Shown here in pieces: positions 16,859 through 25,087 of a DNA stretch of 64,000 nucleotides. This DNA is from Streptomyces violaceusniger. GTDB taxonomy: Bacteria; Actinomycetota; Actinomycetes; Streptomycetales; Streptomycetaceae. How positions within the stretch are numbered: the stretch's first letter is position 1; each line of letters begins with the position of its first letter. Where the stretch lies: assembly GCA_005405945.1 (NCBI GenBank), contig BJHW01000001.1:5704001-5768000 (forward strand), read 5' to 3'. The notes beneath the pieces were generated by a model, which did no database searches, was not told where the DNA came from, and worked only from the letters and a program-made list of their open reading frames with translations. The position numbers and the translations under genes are program-made.

Positions 16859-18289
16859 ATGCCTGAGTACGACGACGACTGGGATGTTCCGGAGGACAGG
16901 GATGATCCCGAGAACGAGGAGCACACCCCCGACGGTGAGAAGAAGAAAAAGCTCACCTGGAAGACCGTCCTGCTCGCACTCGTGGTCTTCGCGATCGTCG
17001 GATCGCTCGTCCAGGTGGTCGCGCGCGGCGGCTTCGGAGGCGCCCTGAACACCACCGGCAGCGGAGGCGGCGGCGCCCCGAAGAAGGAGCACCACTCCCG
17101 GCAGGAGCAGGAGATACGCCCGCCCAAGCAGCCCAAGACCATCAAGCTGGGCAACCAGCGGGTGCCCCAGGCGTCCGGCCCGATCATCGTGATCAACCCG
17201 GGCCTGGTCACCCCCGGCGGCAGCGCCGCGGTCGAGGGCGGCGGCTTCGACAAGAAGGCCACGGTGGACATCCTGCTCAAGGCCCGGAAGACGGACACCA
17301 AGGGCCGTGCCATCGGCAGCGTGCGCTCGGACCGGTTCGGGTCGATCTACGCCCGGTTCACCATGCCCGAGACCGCGGGCAACCGGCCCGCCACCCTGGT
17401 CGCCCAGCAGCGCGGCAGCAGCAAGGCGGCGGAGGCCAAGGTGATCACCGGTGGCGCCGTCGGCACCGCCAAGATCAACAAGATGGTGGGCCGACCCGGC
17501 GACGTGGTGACGGTCACCGCCCGCGGCTTCCGCCCGGGTGAGCCGATCGACGTCTTCTGGGGCCGGACCACCGGCATCCCCGTCACCACGCTGCACACCG
17601 ACAGCAGCGGTGGCGTGGGCCAGGCGGCGATCAAGGTGGGCGTGGCCCCGACCGGCTCCAGCACCCTGGTCCTGGTGGGCAAGCGCAGCAAGACCACGGC
17701 CACCGCGCCCTTCCAGATGCTGGCCATGTACCCCTCGATGAAGTCCAAGCCGTACGCGCTCAAGGCCGGTCAGCGGATCACGCTGTCCGCCAACAAGTTC
17801 GCGCCCGGCGAGCGGGTGCTGGTCTACATCAACTCCACCGGCGGTCTGCCGGCCTTCACCGCCCAGGCGAACGGCATGGGCCAGATCCGCGACGTGGCGT
17901 TCAACGTGCCGTTCGGCCTCAAGGGGCGGCAGACGCTGATGGCGATCGGCGACCAGAGCCGGGCCGTGGTCCGCTCGGGCTTCACCGTGCTGCCGTACAC
18001 CCCGTCCGCCGAGCCCAGCGCCTTCGGCGGCAGGGCGGGCACCACCCTCAGCTTCTACGTCGCGGGGTTCGCCCCGGGCGAGACGGTGGACGCCTACGCC
18101 GGTTCGGGCTCGAAGGGCCAGCGCAAGATCGGGACCTTCCAGGTGGACAGCCGGGGCAAGGCATCGGCCGTGGGCTCGTACAAGATCACGAAGGCGGATG
18201 AGAGCGGTGTGTCCTTCCAGCTCATCGGCCAGAAGAGCGGTGGCGTCGCCAGGGCCAGCATCAACATGTCCCAGGGCCGTGGGGATTAG
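16859..18289 (+). CDS. Membrane-anchored protein with four Ig/IPT-like repeats
   Basis: A protein of about 476 residues. It has an acidic N-terminus (EYDDDWDVPEDRDD), one transmembrane helix at about 35-58, a Gly/His/Lys linker, then roughly four beta-rich repeats of about 90 residues, each carrying a loop like GFRPGEPID, KFAPGERVLV or GFAPGETVDAY. This is the pattern of Ig-like/IPT adhesive repeats exposed outside the membrane. The start at 16859 follows a full-length AGGAGGTGA site; a GTG at 16850 overlaps that site. The gene follows the PMT-like transferase by 24 bases, so the repeats could be the glycosylated substrate or the glycan-binding partner of the operon. No named family is certain. 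Confidence 0.75.
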   Translation: MPEYDDDWDVPEDRDDPENEEHTPDGEKKKKLTWKTVLLALVVFAIVGSLVQVVARGGFGGALNTTGSGGGGAPKKEHHSRQEQEIRPPKQPKTIKLGNQRVPQASGPIIVINPGLVTPGGSAAVEGGGFDKKATVDILLKARKTDTKGRAIGSVRSDRFGSIYARFTMPETAGNRPATLVAQQRGSSKAAEAKVITGGAVGTAKINKMVGRPGDVVTVTARGFRPGEPIDVFWGRTTGIPVTTLHTDSSGGVGQAAIKVGVAPTGSSTLVLVGKRSKTTATAPFQMLAMYPSMKSKPYALKAGQRITLSANKFAPGERVLVYINSTGGLPAFTAQANGMGQIRDVAFNVPFGLKGRQTLMAIGDQSRAVVRSGFTVLPYTPSAEPSAFGGRAGTTLSFYVAGFAPGETVDAYAGSGSKGQRKIGTFQVDSRGKASAVGSYKITKADESGVSFQLIGQKSGGVARASINMSQGRGD

Positions 18290-18499
18290 GGACCGCGAGT
18301 GGCGCCGAGGAAGAGCGTGGGCCGGGTCGTGCCGTCCGCCGGGAAGCGGCGGGAAGCGCCGAGAGGCGGCGGGAAGCCGCGGACACGGCGGGGAAACAGG
18401 CCCACGTTCCAGGGAGCGAGCGGCCGCCGACGGCCATGGGGCGGCTCACCCGGGCGGCTCACCAGTTCCGTAGATGTACCATGCGTCCTGGAGTGTCCT

Positions 18500-18931
18500 A
18501 TGAGCGTAATTTTCGGCCCTAACTCACGAAGAGTCCTACAATTCCTGACCCACATCGAAGACCTCTCCCCGGAGGAAATCGACCGGGTGGCCGATCTGTG
18601 GAAGCAGACGTCCAGCCAGACCCGCGCCGAGGGCTGGGCGGTGGTCCACCGCACCACCACGCCCGAGGAGCGGTACCGGATCCTGGTCGCCGCCTCGGTG
18701 GCGCGCCGGGCCGCCCTGGACGCCGCGAGGAACCACCACCGACACGACTGGGCCTTCTGGGCCGCGGTCTGGGACGCCGCGACCGCGGTGGCCGTCTGCG
18801 ACCGCATCGGAGGCCACTACAACGTGCTGGTCGCGCCGCTGGCCGCGGTCATGCCGTCGCTGGCGCACTGCCGGCGCGATGAACTCGAACCCCGCGAGCT
18901 GCGGGGTGCCGTCCTCAAGGGAGGTGGGTAG
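18500..18931 (+). CDS. Conserved hypothetical protein beside a histidine kinase
   Basis: A soluble, mainly helical protein of 143 residues (HIEDLSPEEIDRVADLW; RRAALDAARNHHRHDW), without signal or membrane segments. I do not recognise the family. ATG 18500 has GGAG six bases upstream; the frame is open from 18299 but that part is repetitive and probably non-coding. Its TAG is followed after two bases by the hybrid kinase ATG, so it is likely a small co-regulator or accessory protein of that kinase. Confidence 0.7.
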   Translation: MSVIFGPNSRRVLQFLTHIEDLSPEEIDRVADLWKQTSSQTRAEGWAVVHRTTTPEERYRILVAASVARRAALDAARNHHRHDWAFWAAVWDAATAVAVCDRIGGHYNVLVAPLAAVMPSLAHCRRDELEPRELRGAVLKGGG

Positions 18932-18933
18932 CG

Positions 18934-20850
18934 ATGGGCGACAACCGGATCGGCGTTGTGGTGGCCGATGACGACCCGGCCGTCCGTGAGGCGCTCGCCG
19001 ACCTCATCGACTCCCACCCGGACCTGGAGCTGGTGGGCCTGGCCATCAACCATGAGCAGGCCGTGCGCGCGGCGGTGGACCACCGCCCCCAGGTCGTGAT
19101 CATGGATGTGCACATGCCCCGGGGCGACGCCCCCAGCAGCGTCCGGGCCATCCGCGACCAGGTCCCCGAGGCCCGGGTGGTGGCCCTGTCCGCCCACGGC
19201 GAACGCGAGACGGTGCTGAACATGCTCGCCGTCGGGGCCAGCGGCTATCTGGTCAAGGGCACCCCCGCCGAGGAGATCCTCGAGGCGATCGTCCGGGCCG
19301 CCCGCGATCAGTTCAGCATGTCCGCGGAGCTGCTCGCCGACTGCGCCGAGCCGCTGCGCCGGGCCGAGCGCGCCTCCTGGCGGTTCGAGGACCTGGTCGG
19401 CAACCGCCTGGAGGACTCGTACCTGGAACTGCTCGGCCACGCGCCCTGCGGAGTGCTCGTGGTCGGCCCGCGCGGCCGGATCGAGTACGCCAACGCCCAC
19501 GTCCGGCACATGTTCGGCTACAGCTCGGCCGAGCTGCGCGACAAGCGGCTGCGGGACCTCGTCCCCGAGCGCTACCGCACCGCCTCCGAGCAGCTGATCG
19601 GCCGGGTCTTCACCACGCCGTCCGCGATGAGCGGCCGCCGCCGCGACGGCAGCGAGTTCCCCGCCCAGTTCAGCGGCGGCCATCTGCAGGGCCGGCAGCC
19701 CCGCGGGGTGGTCTTCGTCGCCGACCTCAGCCAGCTGCGGGCGGCCGAGAGCCGGTTCCGCCAGCTCATCGAGTCCTCCCCGGACGCGATGCTGATCGTG
19801 GACACCAGCGGCCGGATCCAGGCGGCCAACCACCGCACCGAGGCGCTCTTCGGCTACGACCGCGACCATCTGATCGGCCGGGCCGTGGAAGCGCTGCTGC
19901 CCGACCAGCCGCTCACCATCTCGCTGCGCGAATGGGACGACAGCATGGAGGAGCCGGTCGGCCACAGCATGGAGCTGGTCGGGCGGCGCAGCGACGCCAA
20001 GCAGTTCCCCGCCGACGTCAGCATCAGCCCGCTGCGTACGGAGGAGGGCCTGCTCACCGTCCTGACCATCCGCGACATCACCGAGGTGCAGCGCGCCCAG
20101 TTCGTCCTGGAGCGCAGCCTGGAGCTGCTGGAGGTCACCGACCGCGACCGCCAGGCGCTGCTCAGCCATCTGGTCCACGCCCAGGAGGCCGAGCGCGGCC
20201 GGATAGCCGCCGACATCCACGACGACACCATCCAGGTGATCACCGCCGCCAGCCTCCGCCTCCAGCAGCTGCGCCGGCGGCTGCGGGACCCGGACGAGCA
20301 GCGGGTGATGGACAAGCTGGACGAGACCCTGAAGCTCTCGCTCAGCCGGCTGCGCCAGCTGATCTTCGACCTGCGGCCGTCCAGCCTGGAACACGGCTGC
20401 CTGGCCGGGGCGCTGCGCGGCCTGCTGGAGCAGATGCGCAACGAGACCGGCGTCACCTACCGGCTGGAGGACCGGCTCACCGCCCATCCCCCGGCCGAGA
20501 CGATGGCGCTGATCTACCGGACCGCCCAGGAAGCGCTGGTGAACGTGCGCAAGCACGCCCACGCCAAGACGGTCCATGTGCAGCTGCTCGGGCTCGACGA
20601 CGGCTGCCTGGTGCGGATCGTCGACGACGGCGAGGGCTACAACCCGCTCGAGGTGGAGTCCCGCCCCGGCCACCTCGGGCTCTCCCTGATCCAGGAGCGG
20701 GCCCAGATCGCGGGCGGCTGGTGCCGGATCGAGAGCGAACCCGGCTCCGGCACCACCGTGGAGTTCTGGGTGCCGCTGGGCACTCCCCCGGACGCGCCGC
20801 TCATCACCCCCGACTCCACCGACTCCCCCGAAGGGGACCCGCAGCCGTGA
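18934..20850 (+). CDS. Receiver-PAS-PAS histidine kinase (hybrid, NarX/DegS type)
   Basis: A 638-residue cytoplasmic sensor kinase with an unusual domain order: N-terminal receiver (1-125; VVADDDP, phosphoacceptor in VVIMDVHMP, lysine in YLVKG); two PAS domains (about 150-260 and 275-390, each with a YANAHVRHMFGY or QAANHRTEALFGY core); then HisKA_3 with the phospho-histidine H429 in AADIHDDTIQ; and the HATPase with ALVNVRKHAHA and IVDDGEGY. There is no transmembrane helix, so it should sense an internal or redox signal through PAS and be tuned by phosphorylation of its own receiver. GGGAGG precedes ATG 18934. Its TGA overlaps the GTG of the next regulator, its probable output. Confidence 0.9.
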   Translation: MGDNRIGVVVADDDPAVREALADLIDSHPDLELVGLAINHEQAVRAAVDHRPQVVIMDVHMPRGDAPSSVRAIRDQVPEARVVALSAHGERETVLNMLAVGASGYLVKGTPAEEILEAIVRAARDQFSMSAELLADCAEPLRRAERASWRFEDLVGNRLEDSYLELLGHAPCGVLVVGPRGRIEYANAHVRHMFGYSSAELRDKRLRDLVPERYRTASEQLIGRVFTTPSAMSGRRRDGSEFPAQFSGGHLQGRQPRGVVFVADLSQLRAAESRFRQLIESSPDAMLIVDTSGRIQAANHRTEALFGYDRDHLIGRAVEALLPDQPLTISLREWDDSMEEPVGHSMELVGRRSDAKQFPADVSISPLRTEEGLLTVLTIRDITEVQRAQFVLERSLELLEVTDRDRQALLSHLVHAQEAERGRIAADIHDDTIQVITAASLRLQQLRRRLRDPDEQRVMDKLDETLKLSLSRLRQLIFDLRPSSLEHGCLAGALRGLLEQMRNETGVTYRLEDRLTAHPPAETMALIYRTAQEALVNVRKHAHAKTVHVQLLGLDDGCLVRIVDDGEGYNPLEVESRPGHLGLSLIQERAQIAGGWCRIESEPGSGTTVEFWVPLGTPPDAPLITPDSTDSPEGDPQP

Positions 20851-21536
20851 CCGCACCTCCCGAACTGACGAAGGTGCTGATCGTCGAGGACCACCGGGTG
20901 GTGGCCGAGGGGCTGTGGGCCCTGCTGGCCGAGTACGCGGACCTGACGGTGGTCGGCTGGGCCGACTCGGTCGCCGAGACCGTGCCCATGGCCAAGGAGC
21001 TGCAGCCCGATGTGGCGCTGGTCGACTTCCGGCTGCCCGACGGCACCGGGGCCGACGCGGCCGGCGGCATCCGGGCCCATGACCCGTCCGTCGCCATCGT
21101 GATCCTCAGCGCCGACGCCAGCGACTCGGCCCTGCTGGCCGCCGTGGAGGCGGGCGCCTGCGGCTATCTGCTGAAGTCGGCGAGCGGCGACGAGATCGCG
21201 TCCGCCATCCGCTCGGCCGCCGAGGGCGAGACCCTCATCCCGGCCAGCACGCTGGTGGAGGTGCTGGCACGGCACCGCGAGGACGCGCGGTCCACCGCCG
21301 AGCAGACCGAGCGCCTGGAGAGCCTGACCCCGCGCGAGCAGGAGATCCTCACGCTGATGAGCCAGGGCCTGGACAACCGGGCCGTCGCGGAGCGGCTGAG
21401 CATCAGCTACGCCACCGTGCGCACGCATGTGCGCAGGATCCTGGAGAAGCTGGAGGCGCGCTCGCAGCTGGAGGCGGTCGCGAAGGCCGCCGAATTCGGC
21501 TTCAAGCCCGCACAGCCGGAGGGGCCGGAGGAGTGA
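20847..21536 (+). CDS. NarL/FixJ-family response regulator (partner of hybrid kinase)
   Basis: A 229-residue regulator starting at GTG 20847, overlapping the kinase stop (GTGA). The receiver has KVLIVEDHRVV, phospho-aspartate in VALVDFRLPDG and lysine in GYLLKSA. The LuxR-type helix-turn-helix has LTPREQEILTLMSQGLDNRA and YATVRTHVRRILEKL. It should bind DNA when phosphorylated by the upstream kinase. The promoters it controls are not evident from the sequence. Confidence 0.92.
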   Translation: MTAPPELTKVLIVEDHRVVAEGLWALLAEYADLTVVGWADSVAETVPMAKELQPDVALVDFRLPDGTGADAAGGIRAHDPSVAIVILSADASDSALLAAVEAGACGYLLKSASGDEIASAIRSAAEGETLIPASTLVEVLARHREDARSTAEQTERLESLTPREQEILTLMSQGLDNRAVAERLSISYATVRTHVRRILEKLEARSQLEAVAKAAEFGFKPAQPEGPEE

Positions 21537-21560
21537 GTGCCGGGCTGATCCGGCCCGTGT

Positions 21561-21596
21561 CCTGACCCGTGCCCTGACCCGTGCTCTGACCCGTGC
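21561..21596. repeat. Three tandem 12-bp repeats
   Basis: CCTGACCCGTGC twice and TCTGACCCGTGC once, directly after the response regulator stop codon. Further on, GGGACGGGACCACCTGG occurs twice (near 21682 and 21720). The 280-base gap before the PAP2 gene otherwise shows nothing recognisable. Confidence 0.6.
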
Positions 21597-21817
21597 CCGC
21601 CGTCGGTACGGCGGTGGCCCCCTCTGGTGCGGGGGCCGTTTGCGTTTCGCCGTATGGGTTCACCCGGATGAGCCCGTACGGATGGGGACGGGACCACCTG
21701 GTGGGGGCGGGGCGACAGGGGACGGGACCACCTGGGGCGGGCTGACCGGGGGCCACATGGGGCAAAAAGTCCCCCTTCGGATGGAATCGCGGAGCTACCG
21801 GGACGAGTTCCCTCCTC

Positions 21818-22510
21818 ATGCGAGTCCCTGGACGGATCCGATGCCCGCTGAGCCGCGGGCACGCGATCGCCCTCCTGGTGGCCGCCGCCTGCTACGCGGC
21901 GGTCCTCACGGCCGTCCTCACCGGCTCGCAGCTGGTCCGGCTCGACTGGCAGGTGGCCCTGTTCAAGCCGTACGCACAGTGGCCGCGGCTCCGGCCGGTG
22001 CTGGACGCCTTCGTCATCGCGGGCCAGCGCGGCCCCACCGCCGTGGCCGCCCTGGCCTGGGCCGTCTGGCGCGGCGGCCGGACCCGAAGCCCGCGTCCGC
22101 CGCTGGTCCTGGGCGTGGCGCTGGTGCTGCTCAACGCGAGCGTCGGCACCGTCAAGATCCTCACCGGGCGGCTGGGCCCGTACGACGCCCGGACCCCGGG
22201 GTCCGCCGAGCTCTTCCACGGCGGCATGGTCTTCCCCTCCGGTCACACCGCCAACGCCGTCGTCGTCTGGGGCACCCTCGCCTATCTCGCCGGTCACCAC
22301 CGGCGGACGAGCGCGCTGATCGCCTGCGTGATGGCCGTCGGCGTCGGTCTGACCACCGTCTATCTGGGCACCCACTGGGTGAGTGACGTCCTGGGCGGAT
22401 GGGCGACGGGCGTCCTCGTCCTGCTGGCACTCCCCCTCTTCGAACCGCTGATCGCGACCGTTTCCGCGTATGTCTCCGCCCGTGCGGCGGGGTACTCCAT
22501 GGGCAGGTGA
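21818..22510 (+). CDS. PAP2-family membrane phosphatase
   Basis: A 230-residue protein with about six helices and the three PAP2 phosphatase boxes: KILTGRLGP, FPSGHTANAV and GTHWVSDVLGGW, with catalytic histidines in the last two. Members dephosphorylate undecaprenyl pyrophosphate or phosphatidic acid on the outer membrane face. The gene lies between two kinase/regulator pairs, and its TGA overlaps a possible GTG (22507) of the next regulator. A role in recycling the polyprenyl carrier would fit the glycosyltransferases and the prenyl synthetase homologue nearby, but that is inference. Confidence 0.9.
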   Translation: MRVPGRIRCPLSRGHAIALLVAAACYAAVLTAVLTGSQLVRLDWQVALFKPYAQWPRLRPVLDAFVIAGQRGPTAVAALAWAVWRGGRTRSPRPPLVLGVALVLLNASVGTVKILTGRLGPYDARTPGSAELFHGGMVFPSGHTANAVVVWGTLAYLAGHHRRTSALIACVMAVGVGLTTVYLGTHWVSDVLGGWATGVLVLLALPLFEPLIATVSAYVSARAAGYSMGR

Positions 22511-22515
22511 ACCAA

Positions 22516-23205
22516 GTGGCGCTTCGCGTGCTGATCGCAGACGACCATGCGGTGGTCCGGCAGGGCCTGCGCATGATCCTTGGCCTCGACAACGACATCA
22601 AGGTGGTCGGCGAGACGACCAACGGCCGGGAAGCCGTGCGGCTGGCCCGGGAGCTGTGCCCCGACGTCGTCCTGATGGACCTGCTGATGCCGGTGATGGA
22701 CGGCGTATCCGCCACGGCGGAGATCCGCCAGGACCTCCCCGAGGTCGAGGTGGTGGCGCTGACCAGCTCACTCGACGACGCCATGGTCATGGGCGCGGTC
22801 CGGGCGGGGGCCATCGGCTTCCTGCTGAAGAACGCCGAGGCCGACGACCTGCGCAACGCGGTGAAGGCCGCGGCCGCGGGCCAGATCCATGTATCCCCCG
22901 CCGCGATCTCCCGGCTGATGGGCCAGGTCAGGGAGCCCAGCGGCCCGGAGCAGCTCACCGAGCGGGAGACCGAGGTGCTGACCATGCTCGCGCGCGGCAA
23001 GGCCAACAAGGAGATCGCCCACGATCTGCGGATCGGCCAGCAGACGGTGAAGACGTATGTGAGCCACATCCTGACCAAGCTGGGGGTGCACAGCCGGACC
23101 CAGGCGGCGGTCTACGCCGTGCAGTCCGGCCTGGTGCCCGCGGGTGAACTCACCCCTCCGGAAGCAGCGGAGTCGATGACGAGGGAGCAGTGGTGGTCGG
23201 CGTGA
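22516..23205 (+). CDS. NarL/FixJ-family response regulator (LiaR-like)
   Basis: A 229-residue regulator: receiver with RVLIADDHAVVRQG, phospho-aspartate in VVLMDLLMPVMDG and lysine in GFLLKNAE; LuxR-type helix-turn-helix with LTERETEVLTMLARGKANKE and GQQTVKTYVSHILTKL. I chose GTG 22516 because AGGTGA lies five bases upstream; GTG 22507 overlaps the PAP2 stop and is an alternative. It shares its last 16 bases with the GAF-domain kinase gene that follows, its probable partner. The similarity to LiaR/VraR-type regulators suggests an envelope-stress role. Confidence 0.92.
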   Translation: MALRVLIADDHAVVRQGLRMILGLDNDIKVVGETTNGREAVRLARELCPDVVLMDLLMPVMDGVSATAEIRQDLPEVEVVALTSSLDDAMVMGAVRAGAIGFLLKNAEADDLRNAVKAAAAGQIHVSPAAISRLMGQVREPSGPEQLTERETEVLTMLARGKANKEIAHDLRIGQQTVKTYVSHILTKLGVHSRTQAAVYAVQSGLVPAGELTPPEAAESMTREQWWSA

Positions 23206-24989
23206 TCAGTACACGGTGGACCCCGACCCGGCGGAGGCGGAGCGCCACCGCGCTCGCCGAGGTCACCCAGCACATCCTGGCGGGCGAGACCGCCGACGCC
23301 ACGCTCCGGCTGATCGCCCGCCGGGTGCGGGAGCTCCTGGGCGCCGACATGGCCCGGGTGATGGTGCTGGAGCCGGGCGACGTCCTGACGATACGGGCCA
23401 CCGACGGCGCCCCGTGGACCGCGCCGAGCGGACCGCTGACGCCCGGCGGCTCCTCCCCCGCCCGCCAGGCGATCCGCGCCGGACGGCCCACGGTCTCCGG
23501 CGGCGAACGGCGGCCGCGCCGGCGCGGCCGGGACCCCCGGCACGCGGTCCCGGCCTCGGTGCTGGACGCGCCGCTGCTGGTGCGCGGCCACCCCGTGGGG
23601 GTGATCGAGGTGGCGAACCGCGGCGGCGGGCGCCGGCTCACCCACGCCGATGTGAGCACCGTGGGGCTGTTCGCGGCGGCCGCGGGCCACGCGGTCGCCC
23701 AGATCCGGCACCGGGAGCATCTGCGGCGGCTGGCGTCGGCGGCGGCCGGGCCGGGCACCAACGGTTCCGGGGGCTCGTCCGACCCCTCGGTGTCCCCCCG
23801 TTCCTCCGGCCCCTGCGTACGGCGGACCCTGGACTCCCTGGCCGCGGGCGCGGTGGCCCGTACCGGCGCCGCGAGCTGCACCGTCTATCTGCTGGAGCCC
23901 GGACCGTCGGCGAATCTGCGCCTGGTCGGCGGCGGCCACGGCCACACCCCGCCGTCGCGCAAACCGGCGCTGGAGGCGATCGGCGGGGCCGCGCCCGTCA
24001 TCCACGGCGGCGGCCGTACCGGCGCGGACGGCGAGGGCCCGGCGCGGGGCGCGGTGGCCGCCTGGCCGCTGCTGCGCGAATCCACCGCGATCGGCGCGAT
24101 GTGCTGCCACTTCCCGCCCGGCCGCGACCCCGGCGAGGCGGACATCACCCTCCTGGAAGTGATCGCGGGACATGCGTCCTGCGCGGTGGAGAACGACCGG
24201 CAGCGGGCGGCCGCCCAGGAGAAGGCCGTCCATGAGGAGCGGCATCGCATCTCGCGCGAGCTGCACGACTCGGTCTCACAGGCGCTCTATGGCATCGCGC
24301 TGGGCGCCCGTACGGCCCGCGAGATGCTGGAGCGCGACATCGACAGCGCGGAGCCGGTGGAAGGCCGGACCGAGCCGGCGAGCCGAGGGGAAGGCCGGAC
24401 CGAGCCGGCGAGCGGAGTGGAAACGCCGGGCCGGGCCGGGCCGGCGGCGGGGCACGAGACCGCCGGGGAGGTCGTGGACCTCGCCGAGCTGGCCGAACTC
24501 GCCGAGCCCATCGAGTACATACGGCGGCTCGCGGACGCCGCGATCGCCGAGACCCGGACCCTGCTGTGCCGGCTGCGGCCCGAATCGCTGGAGGCCGAGG
24601 GCCTGGTCGCCGCGCTCACCCAGCACGTCGAGGCGCTCCGCGCCCGGTACGGGATCGCCACCGAGGCGGAGCTGGACGCCGAACCGGAGACCACGCCGGA
24701 GGCCAAGCACGCCCTGTACCGGATCGCCCAGGAGTCGCTGCACAACGTCGCCAAGCATGCGCAGGCCCGGAACGTACGGCTCCATCTGCTCAACGAACCG
24801 GGTGCGGTGACCCTGACGGTCGCCGACGACGGTGTGGGCTTCGACTGCAAGGGCTCCTTCCCCGGCCATCTCGGGCTGCTCTCCATGCGGGAGCGGGCCC
24901 GCGAGGTGGGCGGCACGCTCAACGTGGACAGCCGCCCCGGGCAGGGAAGTCGCATCCGGGCCAGGGTCCCGGCCGCGCCGGACTCCTGA
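23190..24989 (+). CDS. GAF-domain sensor histidine kinase with insertion in the HisKA_3 region
   Basis: A 599-residue cytoplasmic kinase with two GAF-like domains (about 20-185 and 215-340), the phospho-histidine H359 in ISRELHDSVSQ, and HATPase motifs ESLHNVAKHAQA and VADDGVGFD. Between the histidine helix and the next helix (LADAAIAETRTLLCRLRPE) lies a Pro/Glu/Gly-rich insertion of about 55 residues that contains a 10-residue direct duplication (EGRTEPAS units). GTG 23190 is preceded by AGGGAG; GTG 23193 is adjacent. It overlaps the upstream regulator by 16 bases, so the two form a cognate pair. GAF domains suggest a small-molecule, haem or redox signal. Confidence 0.9.
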   Translation: MVVGVISTRWTPTRRRRSATALAEVTQHILAGETADATLRLIARRVRELLGADMARVMVLEPGDVLTIRATDGAPWTAPSGPLTPGGSSPARQAIRAGRPTVSGGERRPRRRGRDPRHAVPASVLDAPLLVRGHPVGVIEVANRGGGRRLTHADVSTVGLFAAAAGHAVAQIRHREHLRRLASAAAGPGTNGSGGSSDPSVSPRSSGPCVRRTLDSLAAGAVARTGAASCTVYLLEPGPSANLRLVGGGHGHTPPSRKPALEAIGGAAPVIHGGGRTGADGEGPARGAVAAWPLLRESTAIGAMCCHFPPGRDPGEADITLLEVIAGHASCAVENDRQRAAAQEKAVHEERHRISRELHDSVSQALYGIALGARTAREMLERDIDSAEPVEGRTEPASRGEGRTEPASGVETPGRAGPAAGHETAGEVVDLAELAELAEPIEYIRRLADAAIAETRTLLCRLRPESLEAEGLVAALTQHVEALRARYGIATEAELDAEPETTPEAKHALYRIAQESLHNVAKHAQARNVRLHLLNEPGAVTLTVADDGVGFDCKGSFPGHLGLLSMRERAREVGGTLNVDSRPGQGSRIRARVPAAPDS

Positions 24990-25087
24990 TCCGCCGCCCC
25001 GAGACCACCTACCGACGACGTCCTGAACCAGCCGCCGATGACACGCCCTCACATCCACCACTGACGACATATGAGACATTTCTGTCC

